Source: Anderseniella sp964390445 (lineage in GTDB: Bacteria > Pseudomonadota > Alphaproteobacteria > Rhizobiales > Aestuariivirgaceae). Taken from it: a stretch of DNA of 7,117 bases. A program made the translations under genes and the position numbers. Shown here in pieces: positions 1-5,432 of the stretch. The notes under the pieces were generated by a model that was not told the DNA's origin, did no database searches, and saw only the letters and a program-made list of their open reading frames with translations. Positions within the stretch are counted from its first letter, which is position 1. Every line of letters begins with the position of its first letter. The stretch covers positions 1 through 7,117 of the forward strand of contig CAYMJJ010000122.1 of the NCBI GenBank assembly GCA_964390445.1. Direction: 5' to 3'.

Positions 1-325
1 CCTTGTTGGCGGTGACCACGTGCTTGCCCGACTTCAGTGCCGCCTCGACACTGTCGCGCGCCGGGCCGTTGTCGCCACCGATCAGTTCGACCAGCACGTC
101 AATGCCGTCACCCTTCGCCATGTCGGCCGGGTCGTCGTGCCACTGGTACGCCGACAGGTCATGATCGCCGCGCTGCTTCGACCTTGTGCGCGCCGACACC
201 GCCGTAACCACCACGGGCCGTCCGCAGCGCGCTTCGATAAGGCCCGCATTGCGGGTCAACTGGTCAAGGACACTGGTGCCGACCGTTCCCAGTCCAGCCA
301 GTCCGATGCGCAAGGGGTCGGTCAT
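1..325 (-). CDS. hom: Homoserine dehydrogenase, N-terminal part (gene continues past the left edge)
   Basis: This gene encodes the NAD(P)-dependent enzyme that reduces aspartate semialdehyde to homoserine, the branch point to threonine, methionine and isoleucine, in the cytoplasm. Reading the minus strand from the ATG at 325-323 gives 108 codons with no stop before the edge, beginning MTDPLRIGLAGLGTVG. A glycine-rich Rossmann motif (GLAGLGTVG, residues 8-16) follows the first beta strand. The next recognisable block is DVLVELIGG, which matches the conserved region in this family after the cofactor-binding strand. The visible part ends in VVTANK, the family's conserved TANK motif. The catalytic and C-terminal ACT domains lie outside the window, so their presence cannot be judged. 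The ribosome binding site is weak (AGG about 11 bases before the ATG). The start is chosen because the Rossmann strand begins directly after it. The gene is divergent from phaC. The family call is strong. Confidence 0.9.
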   Translation of the reverse strand, partial: MTDPLRIGLAGLGTVGTSVLDQLTRNAGLIEARCGRPVVVTAVSARTRSKQRGDHDLSAYQWHDDPADMAKGDGIDVLVELIGGDNGPARDSVEAALKSGKHVVTANK

Positions 326-430
326 GTCGTGAAATGCCTGAGTCTCGGATGAATTGAAATCGCGCACTGCATGCACTGTTTGCGGGCCATTTTCAAGCAT
401 CGGCGGACCTCGATGGATGACGCACCTGTG

Positions 431-443
431 CATGACGTTCATG
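431..443. promoter_or_regulatory. Short dyad in the hom/phaC divergent region
   Basis: CATGA and TCATG form perfect 5-base inverted arms around a 3-base centre, giving CATGACGTTCATG. It lies about 20 bases upstream of the best -35-like hexamer for phaC and inside the 210-base gap between two divergent genes, a typical place for an operator. Short dyads also occur by chance, so this is only a candidate; no cognate regulator is encoded in the window. Confidence 0.2.
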
Positions 444-463
444 ACCACGACACAAGGATATGG

Positions 464-491
464 TTGTCACACGCCCCAGTTGGTCTAAGCT
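464..491 (+). promoter_or_regulatory. Candidate phaC promoter
   Basis: TTGTCA at 464-469 matches five of six bases of the TTGACA -35 consensus. TAAGCT at 486-491 is a poor -10 (three of six) after a 16-base spacer. A transcript from here would start near 498 and leave a leader of roughly 38 bases before the chosen phaC start at 536. It would exclude the earlier in-frame ATG codons at 371 and 413, which supports the downstream start. The -10 is weak, so the call is tentative. Confidence 0.3.
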
Positions 492-535
492 TTGCAACAG
501 GAAGAAACGCTCACGCAGATTGGCGGACAAGCACA

Positions 536-2359
536 ATGTCGAACAGGACACCTGCCAACGATCCTTCAGGCTTCAGCCTGCCCGACCCGCTGAAGCTTAT
601 GAACAACATGTCGGAGGCCCTGCAGATCGGCGCCAGCCTTGCCCAGCGCATGGCTGAACGCCAGCAGGAGGACGGCACCGCCACCGACCCGGATGCCGCG
701 CTGAAACCGATCGAGCCGGCCATCAGGAGCTTTACCGACATTGCCCAGTCCTACGCCCAGAACCCGGAGCGCTGGATGGAGGCAAGCTGGCAGCTGTGGC
801 AGGGCTACGGCCAGTTGATGCAGAACACCTGGGCGCGAATGCTGGGCGAACACCGCGACCCCGTGGCAACGCCCGAGCGCGGCGACAAGCGCTTCTCCGA
901 CCCGGACTGGTCCAACAACCAGCTGTTCGACTTCTTCAAGCAGGCTTACCTCATCACCGCGCGCTGGGCCCACGATACCATCGCCCAGTCGCAGGACGTG
1001 GATGAGCCCACCCGCCAGCGGGCGCGGTTCTACTTCGACCAGATCGCCAACGCCATGTCGCCGTCCAACTTCGCCTTCACCAACCCGGAGGTGATGAAGC
1101 AGACGATGGCCTCGAGCGGCAAGAACCTGGTCGACGGCATGAAGAACCTCGCCCGCGACATCGAGGCCGGCCACGGCTCGCTGAAGATCAGGCAGACCGA
1201 CATGACCGCGTTTGCGCTGGGCGAGAACATGGCGCTGACGCCGGGCACCGTGGTCTACCAGAACGACCTGATGCAGTTGATCCAGTATGCGCCGGCCACC
1301 GAGAAGGTGCGCGAGGTGCCGCTGCTCATCGTGCCGCCGTGGATCAACAAGTTCTACATTCTCGACCTCAACCCGAAGAAGTCGTTCATCGCGTGGTGCG
1401 TCAGCAAGGGGCTGACGGTGTTCGTCATCTCGTGGGTCAACCCGGATGCAAAGCTGGCGCAGAAGGGATTTGCCGACTACATGCGCGACGGCATTCTCGA
1501 AGCCCTCACCCAGATCGGCAAGCAGACCGGGCAGCACCAGGTCAACACGATCGGCTATTGCATCGGCGGCACGCTGCTCGCCTCGACGCTGGGCTACATG
1601 GCGGCCAAGGGCGATGACCGCATCAAATCTGCGACGTTCTTCACCACCCAGGTGGACTTCACCCACGCAGGCGACCTGAAGGTGTTTGCCACCGAAGAGC
1701 AGATCTCGGCGATCGAGGACAAGATGAACCGCGAGGGCTTTCTTGACGGCAAGGACATGGCCAACGCGTTCAACCTGCTGCGGTCGAACGACCTGATCTG
1801 GTCGTACGTGGTCAACAACTACCTCAAGGGCCGCGACGCAATGCCGTTCGACCTGCTGTACTGGAACGCCGACCCGACGCGCATGCCGGCGGCCACGCAC
1901 TCGTTCTACCTGCGCGAATGCTACCTCAACAACCACCTGTCACAGGGCAAGATGACGCTCGACCAGGTGCGCATCGACCTGTCGCAGGTCAAGGTCCCGG
2001 TGTTCAACCTGGGCGCGCGCGAAGACCACATCGCGCCGCTGCCGTCGGTGTTCAGGATCGGCGAGTTCATGGGCGGCGAGACGGAACTGGTGGTGGCAGG
2101 CTCCGGCCACATCGCCGGTGTCATCAACCCGCCGGAAAGCGGCAAGTACCAGTACTGGACCAACACGAAGGCGGCGGGCGCCAAGTCGGTCGATGATTGG
2201 TTCAAGGGTGCCGAGGAACACCCCGGCTCATGGTGGCCCTACTGGAAGGACTGGGTGAAGCAGCACTCGGGCAAGAAGGTGCCCGCCCGCAACCCCGAAA
2301 TCGGCCCGCTGCAACCGATCGAACCGGCGCCTGGCAGCTACGTGAAGGTCAAGGGCTGA
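536..2359 (+). CDS. phaC: Class I poly(3-hydroxyalkanoate) synthase
   Basis: PhaC polymerises (R)-3-hydroxyacyl-CoA into polyhydroxyalkanoate with release of CoA, at the surface of storage granules. From the ATG at 536 the protein is 607 residues, close to the usual ~590 of class I enzymes, which work without PhaE or PhaR subunits. It has the N-terminal helical domain of this class, then an alpha/beta-hydrolase core. The modified lipase box GYCIGG spans residues 340-345, with the nucleophile Cys342. The general base is Asp497 in REDHIAP, and the catalytic His525 lies in SGHIAGVINPP. The Trp-rich tail contains SWWPYWKDW. The reading frame is open from 371, but the first 55 residues encoded there are His/Asp/Arg-rich and unlike PhaC, and a possible promoter lies inside that stretch. 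I therefore prefer 536, although its ribosome binding site is weak (GCGGA about 10 bases upstream). The gene is divergent from hom. The last 97 bases reappear, decayed, at 4193-4288. Confidence 0.96.
   Translation: MSNRTPANDPSGFSLPDPLKLMNNMSEALQIGASLAQRMAERQQEDGTATDPDAALKPIEPAIRSFTDIAQSYAQNPERWMEASWQLWQGYGQLMQNTWARMLGEHRDPVATPERGDKRFSDPDWSNNQLFDFFKQAYLITARWAHDTIAQSQDVDEPTRQRARFYFDQIANAMSPSNFAFTNPEVMKQTMASSGKNLVDGMKNLARDIEAGHGSLKIRQTDMTAFALGENMALTPGTVVYQNDLMQLIQYAPATEKVREVPLLIVPPWINKFYILDLNPKKSFIAWCVSKGLTVFVISWVNPDAKLAQKGFADYMRDGILEALTQIGKQTGQHQVNTIGYCIGGTLLASTLGYMAAKGDDRIKSATFFTTQVDFTHAGDLKVFATEEQISAIEDKMNREGFLDGKDMANAFNLLRSNDLIWSYVVNNYLKGRDAMPFDLLYWNADPTRMPAATHSFYLRECYLNNHLSQGKMTLDQVRIDLSQVKVPVFNLGAREDHIAPLPSVFRIGEFMGGETELVVAGSGHIAGVINPPESGKYQYWTNTKAAGAKSVDDWFKGAEEHPGSWWPYWKDWVKQHSGKKVPARNPEIGPLQPIEPAPGSYVKVKG
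2257..2353 (+). repeat. Parent copy of a phaC 3'-end repeat
   Basis: This is the intact copy, inside phaC, of a sequence found again at 4193-4288 in the same orientation. Aligned by eye, 86 of 97 columns are identical, with ten substitutions and one single-base gap. The repeat ends two codons before the phaC stop. Similarity is not convincing upstream of 2257 or downstream of the stop. Confidence 0.85.
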
Positions 2360-2389
2360 GTTCGCGACGCCTGCGAATGTATGAAGGCT

Positions 2390-2421
2390 GCCGCAATATC
2401 CGTGGTAGTGTCACGGGCGGC
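2390..2421 (+). terminator. Hairpin downstream of phaC, possible terminator or processing element
   Basis: CCGTG (2400-2404) pairs with CACGG (2412-2416) around a 7-base loop. GCCGC (2390-2394) pairs with GCGGC (2417-2421), stacked on the same stem with a 5-base bulge on the left side. The structure begins about 30 bases after the phaC stop. No run of T follows, so it is not a classical intrinsic terminator. It may instead be a 3'-end stabilising hairpin between phaC and the next small gene, which would then be expressed by readthrough or from its own promoter. Confidence 0.3.
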
Positions 2422-2487
2422 TGGCATGACGATCTCATCTGGTGATGCACCGCCCCACAATCCTTTTACAAGCAGGAGTTATAGTTC

Positions 2488-2631
2488 ATGGCCAAGGGTC
2501 AAGTGCGCAGCAATCGCGAAGCGAAGAAGCCGAAGCAGGTCAAGAAACCGGTCGTTGCCGCCGCGTCTGACGGCCTCACCAAGGGGATGCTGTACACCTC
2601 CGCCAGCAAGGCACCGAAGGGCAAGAAGTGA
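2488..2631 (+). CDS. Small, highly basic 47-residue protein downstream of phaC
   Basis: This short gene starts MAKGQVRSNREAKKPKQ and ends KAPKGKK. About a quarter of its residues are lysine (12 of 47), with two arginines and only two acidic residues, so it is strongly positively charged. It has no signal peptide or membrane segment. A good ribosome binding site, AGGAG at 2474-2478, sits 9 bases before the ATG, and the frame closes with TGA, which makes it a credible gene despite its size. I recall similar MAKGQ...SNRE...KKPK mini-proteins as conserved hypotheticals in proteobacteria, but I could not check this. The function is unknown. The charge and disorder-prone composition suggest binding to nucleic acid, ribosome or another polyanion; this is inference. 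It lies 128 bases after phaC on the same strand and could share its transcript. Confidence 0.75.
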   Translation: MAKGQVRSNREAKKPKQVKKPVVAAASDGLTKGMLYTSASKAPKGKK

Positions 2632-2771
2632 GCGTCCGCCCCAAGGCGCGCGCCCCTGAACGACGTCATTGAGCAGCAGTCGCCCCGTTACCCTGTCACA
2701 GCCAGTTGCATTGCCGTGCGAAACGTCTGACAAAAGTTGCAGGCAGCGCTTGAATGCGGCAGGCAAACCCG

Positions 2772-4121
2772 ATGACTTTCACACCGAGCAGACGACGGAT
2801 ACTTGCAGGGGCGGGCGCCCTGGCCGCATGGGGACTTGGCGGCGGTAAGCTTGTGGCACAGGTGCCCCGGCGCATCGTCATCATCGGTGCCGGCCTTGCC
2901 GGGCTGACGGCGGCACGAGCGCTCCATGATGCAGGCCACACGGTCACGGTGCTGGAAGCGCGCGACCGGACCGGCGGGCGCATCCACACCTCGCGCCTGT
3001 GGCCGGACCTGCCGATGGACCTGGGCGCCAGCTGGATCCACGGCCGTACCGGCAACCCGCTGACGGCGCTGGCAAAGGACGCGGACGCACGCCTTATCCC
3101 CACCAGCTATGACGCCTCGATGCTGCTCGGGCCGGACGGGTCCGCCATCGAGCCTGACCTCGCCCCTGCCGAGAAGATCCTGCGCCGGGCGCTTGCCGCC
3201 ACCGAAAGGCTGGAGCGCGACGTGCCGGTGAAGCAGGCGCTCGAGGCCCATGCTGGCTGGCAGAAGGCCGGCGCAGACCTGCGGCGGCTGGTGCTTTATT
3301 TGGTCAACAGCACGCTGGAGCAGGAATATGGCAGCCCCGCCCGGCTGTTGTCGGCCTGGCACGGGCAGGACGTGGACGAGTTCGACGGTGATGACGCAAT
3401 ATTTCCCGACGGCTTCGATCAGGTCATCACGCATCTGGCGAAGGGGCTGGAAATCCGCCTGTCTGCGGAGGTCACGGACATTGCGCCGGGGTCCGTGCGG
3501 CTGGCCGACGGCAGCGCGATCGAGGCCGGCCGCATCATCTGCACCTTGCCGCTGGGCGTGTTGCAATCGGGCCGCGTGCACTTTGGCGAGCCTCTCGCCA
3601 GGGCGCGGCAACAGGCCATAGGCCGGCTGCGGATGGGGCTTCTGAACAAGTGCTGGCTGCGCTTTGACCGTGTCGCATGGCCCGAAGACGTGGACTGGAT
3701 CGGCTGGCTTGGACCGCGCCCCGGCCATTGGGGCGAATGGGTGTCGCTGGCCCGCACGCTCAAGGCGCCGGTGCTGCTGGGCTTCAACGCCGCCGATCAG
3801 GCAAGCGAGGTCGAGGCGATTAACGACCGCGACACCATTGCCGCTGCACATGAGGCGCTGCGCGCCATGTTCGGCGAAAGCTTCCCCGCCCCCGTGGCTG
3901 CGCAGGTTACCCGCTGGGGCCAGGACCGGCATGCGCTTGGCAGCTACAGCTTCAATGCCACCGGCACCAGCCCCGCGACGCGGCGCGCGCTGGTCGGACC
4001 GGACTGGCACGGTCAGATCTGGTTTGCCGGCGAGGCTGCGTCGGAGAGGTACTTCGGCACTGCCCACGGCGCGGTGCTATCCGGCACGGAAGCTGCGCGG
4101 GGCGTGGTGGAGGTGGAGTGA
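2772..4121 (+). CDS. FAD-dependent amine oxidase (polyamine oxidase/LSD1-like), probably Tat-exported
   Basis: The 449-residue product belongs to the flavin amine oxidase family, which oxidises amines to imines and passes electrons to oxygen or another acceptor. The N-terminus has a twin-arginine type signal: SRRRIL at residues 6-11, then a hydrophobic Ala/Gly stretch to about 29, so the folded FAD protein is probably exported to the periplasm. The dinucleotide-binding motif GAGLAG (39-44) follows a beta strand. Glu62 in LEARDRTGGR is the expected ribose-binding acid. Family marks further on are LGASWIHG, Lys293 in GLLNKCWLRF (the lysine near the flavin N5 in this family) and the C-terminal FAD block from W417, FAGEAAS...YFGTAHGA. 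Length is normal for the family. I chose the ATG at 2772 over the one six codons upstream because GGCAGG lies 8 bases before it and the signal peptide then begins normally. The substrate cannot be told from the sequence. There is no partner gene beside it. Confidence 0.88.
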   Translation: MTFTPSRRRILAGAGALAAWGLGGGKLVAQVPRRIVIIGAGLAGLTAARALHDAGHTVTVLEARDRTGGRIHTSRLWPDLPMDLGASWIHGRTGNPLTALAKDADARLIPTSYDASMLLGPDGSAIEPDLAPAEKILRRALAATERLERDVPVKQALEAHAGWQKAGADLRRLVLYLVNSTLEQEYGSPARLLSAWHGQDVDEFDGDDAIFPDGFDQVITHLAKGLEIRLSAEVTDIAPGSVRLADGSAIEAGRIICTLPLGVLQSGRVHFGEPLARARQQAIGRLRMGLLNKCWLRFDRVAWPEDVDWIGWLGPRPGHWGEWVSLARTLKAPVLLGFNAADQASEVEAINDRDTIAAAHEALRAMFGESFPAPVAAQVTRWGQDRHALGSYSFNATGTSPATRRALVGPDWHGQIWFAGEAASERYFGTAHGAVLSGTEAARGVVEVE

Positions 4122-4144
4122 GGGCTGGATGAATCCCGGTTGTG

Positions 4145-4184
4145 CCTGGCAATTTCCGTTTTTGACAGGCATGGCCATGCCAGG
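4145..4184. terminator. Nested inverted repeats after the amine oxidase gene
   Basis: CCTGGCA at 4145-4151 is complementary to TGCCAGG at 4178-4184. Inside this, GGCATGGCCATGCC at 4168-4181 is a perfect 14-base palindrome, and TGCCTG (4143-4148) can alternatively pair with CAGGCA (4166-4171). A T-rich stretch lies in the interior (about 4153-4163), not after the stem. The position between two convergent genes suits a bidirectional terminator, but the structure is not canonical. It could equally be a recombination or repeat-element remnant. Confidence 0.3.
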
Positions 4185-4192
4185 AACCGCCC

Positions 4193-4288
4193 GAAGGAGC
4201 ACTCGAGCAAGAAAGCGCCCGCCCGCGACCCGAAACCGGCCCGCTGCAACCGATAGAACCGGCCCCCGGCAGCTACGTGAAGGTGAAG
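4193..4288 (+). pseudogene. Decayed fragment of a phaC 3' end
   Basis: This stretch repeats the last ~97 bases of the phaC coding sequence (2257-2353), in the same orientation and about 1.9 kb downstream. By eye 86 of 97 alignment columns are identical. One base is missing in a C run (CCCC in phaC, CCC here at about 4229-4231), which breaks the frame. Corrected for that, the tail reads L-Q-P-I-E-P-A-P-G-S-Y-V-K-V-K as in PhaC, but the PhaC stop TGA is replaced by TGG. No start codon, ribosome site or catalytic region accompanies it, so it makes no PhaC product. Of ten substitutions, five are synonymous, and four of those fall in the last 12 codons. That suggests the parent of this copy was once a working, already diverged phaC. 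It ends where GC content falls sharply. Confidence 0.85.
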
Positions 4289-4354
4289 AGTTGGGGGAGC
4301 TCGTACGATATCAAGAGTATACAACAGGAAAATGGCGGTCAGCAAATCGAACGC

Positions 4355-4858
4355 CTATACGGATTCCTTTCTAAACACCTCTTCGATAATAGTTAGTTCA
4401 CGATCCCACCAATCCAGAGCCTCTTGATACATATCGCGAGCATCTTCACCCTCACCATGTCCATTCAAGATAGGACGATACAGATTTTTACCTAGTTGGA
4501 ACACCTCCCCTTCTGTTCCCCCTTCGAGCTTGAAACGCTCGACCAGCATAGGAATTTCATCAGCTAACGAAACACCAAATCTATATTCCTTAAGAATGCT
4601 GTTTCGTTCATCGTCGATAAAGTCCCAGAAAATGGCATTTGCTTCGCGTTCAGTCTTCCAATTCATAAATCGCTCATCTACCACACTGCCGATGAGAGCA
4701 TCTGCACCATCAACCTTTTTCAAAACATGGCCAACGGCTCTTAGCAGCGCCAAAGAACCGGCCCATAGAACACGCCAACGTCTGAGGTCTTCAACTTCCT
4801 CAAGCATTCGCAACGCAGTCCTGCAGTCGTCGAGAACTTCTCTTGCGGCTGATGTCAT
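4355..4858 (-). CDS. Hypothetical protein, predicted all-helical, in a low-GC segment
   Basis: I do not recognise a named family with confidence. The product from the ATG at 4858 is 167 residues, cytoplasmic in character, and rich in Glu, Arg, Leu and Trp, with no signal peptide. A helical N-terminal part (2-50) carries the string RRWRVLW (26-32) followed by LALLRAVGHVLKKVDG (36-51). A second part has NAIFWDFIDDERNSILKEY (74-92). The C-terminus ends in helices with MYQEALDWWDREL. The pattern of polar and aromatic residues resembles helical, HEPN-like nucleotide or RNA-acting proteins, but the usual R-x4-6-H signature is not clear, so I make no functional claim. The frame extends upstream to an ATG at 4909, but that has no ribosome site. 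The 4858 start has AGGG and GGAAGG just upstream and a GATAAT box shortly before. It lies convergent with the amine oxidase gene and 81 bases downstream of the DUF3775 gene. Confidence 0.7.
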   Translation of the reverse strand: MTSAAREVLDDCRTALRMLEEVEDLRRWRVLWAGSLALLRAVGHVLKKVDGADALIGSVVDERFMNWKTEREANAIFWDFIDDERNSILKEYRFGVSLADEIPMLVERFKLEGGTEGEVFQLGKNLYRPILNGHGEGEDARDMYQEALDWWDRELTIIEEVFRKESV

Positions 4859-4882
4859 GTCGCCCTGCCTTCCAAATCCATA

Positions 4883-4909
4883 ATTATCGGTAGGAAGAAA
4901 ACGCAGCAA
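4883..4909 (-). promoter_or_regulatory. Candidate promoter for the low-GC hypothetical gene
   Basis: Read on the minus strand, TTGCTG (4909-4904) is followed after 15 bases by GATAAT (4888-4883), five of six matches to the -10 consensus. The spacer is shorter than the ideal 17. Transcription would start near 4877, giving a leader of about 18 bases to the ATG at 4858. This would let the gene be expressed independently of the gene upstream, as expected for acquired DNA. Confidence 0.35.
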
Positions 4910-4939
4910 CGACGGCGAGAACCGTTTTGGCCGTTCCCC

Positions 4940-5332
4940 CTACAATATCCCCTCCTCCGCGTCCTCCACAGACACGCCCATCTTCTCCAGCCCTTCTTCG
5001 AGATAGTCGGACAGCATCGGCACGCCGAGCAGGTAGTTTTCCGTCTTGTTGACGCGTTCGGAGCGCGCGGTATCCACCGCCTCGTCCCAGTCCTCGGCGT
5101 CATAGGTCCCGCGGCCCACCCACATCAGCGCGACCAGCGCCACCTGCTCGTCGATGTTCATGTCGGCAATGAAGCCGCGCAGTTCCGCCTCCAGCGGGTC
5201 GTTGCCACGCATTGCCAGAATGCTGTCGGGGTCGTCCTCGTCCACGCTGTTGTCCCAGGCGCCGACCTTGCCGTCGAGCTCACGGGCGAGAATGATGACC
5301 TGGGCAACCTTTTCCGGGGCGATGTCGAGCAT
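4940..5332 (-). CDS. DUF3775 family protein
   Basis: The 130-residue product begins MLDIAPEKVAQVIILARELDGKVG. It contains DPLEAELRGFIADMNIDEQVALVALMWVGRGTY and ends in an acidic tail (EDAEEGIL). This pattern matches the DUF3775 family of small uncharacterised proteins that I know mainly from alphaproteobacteria; no biochemical function is established. It is acidic and soluble, without signal peptide or membrane helix, and the central helix DEQVALVALMWVGRG is the best-conserved part of the family. The start is well supported: GAGGAA at 5341-5346 on the minus strand lies 8 bases before the ATG. It follows argC on the same strand with a 100-base gap, so co-transcription is possible. Its stop marks the approximate end of the GC-rich DNA before the low-GC segment. 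Confidence 0.82.
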   Translation of the reverse strand: MLDIAPEKVAQVIILARELDGKVGAWDNSVDEDDPDSILAMRGNDPLEAELRGFIADMNIDEQVALVALMWVGRGTYDAEDWDEAVDTARSERVNKTENYLLGVPMLSDYLEEGLEKMGVSVEDAEEGIL

Positions 5333-5432
5333 GGTGCAAGTTCCTCATGTTGCGTGCTCAATCATCGTCGCTGCACAAAGGTTCCCGCGCCTTGATCCAC
5401 CTCAAACGAGGCCTGAGCAAACGGACGCGCCG

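Larger units (their letters stand above)
4289..4939. other. Low-GC segment inserted between GC-rich genes
   Basis: Base composition changes abruptly after the phaC fragment. Hand counts give 27/60 G+C at 4381-4440 and 22/60 at 4561-4620, against 37/60 at 1021-1080 in phaC and 42/60 at 6001-6060 in argC. The segment holds one minus-strand gene (4355-4858) with its likely promoter. The first 66 bases (4289-4354) contain nothing recognisable. The right limit is near the stop codon of the DUF3775 gene. No integrase, transposase or clear terminal repeats are seen. The composition suggests acquired DNA; the exact boundaries are approximate. Confidence 0.6.

Noticed and set aside
566..1936. Long open frame on the minus strand across phaC (456 codons)
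   Set aside because: It is antisense to a gene with an unmistakable PhaC product. Its translation is Arg/Val/His-rich with no domain, as expected for a shadow frame in GC-rich DNA.
2645..2654. GGCGCGCGCC palindrome after the small basic gene as a terminator
   Set aside because: It has no loop and no following T run; such GC palindromes are common by chance in DNA of this composition.
2688..4067. Long open frame on the minus strand across the amine oxidase (459 codons)
   Set aside because: It mirrors the codon structure of the amine oxidase gene, shows no recognisable domain and has Pro/Arg/Gly-biased composition.
2257..4288. phaC 3'-end duplication as attL/attR of an integrative element enclosing the small gene and amine oxidase
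   Set aside because: The interval between the copies is GC-rich like the host genes and has no integrase. The copies are only ~89% identical with a frameshift, so a recent site-specific integration is not supported.
3664..4374. Plus-strand open frame running from inside the amine oxidase through the phaC fragment
   Set aside because: It is out of frame with both the amine oxidase and PhaC and has a low-complexity Arg/Pro/Ala composition. Its resemblance to an out-of-frame translation of the phaC end only reflects the DNA repeat.
4355..4858. HEPN-type toxin assignment for the low-GC gene
   Set aside because: The helical, charged character fits, but the R-x4-6-H catalytic motif is not clearly present (RAVGH has only three residues between, and ERNSILKEY has no His). 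No antitoxin gene is adjacent.
5333..5432. Intergenic gap between argC and the DUF3775 gene as a terminator region
   Set aside because: Only a 4-base GACG/CGTC stem overlapping the argC stop is visible, too short to call.
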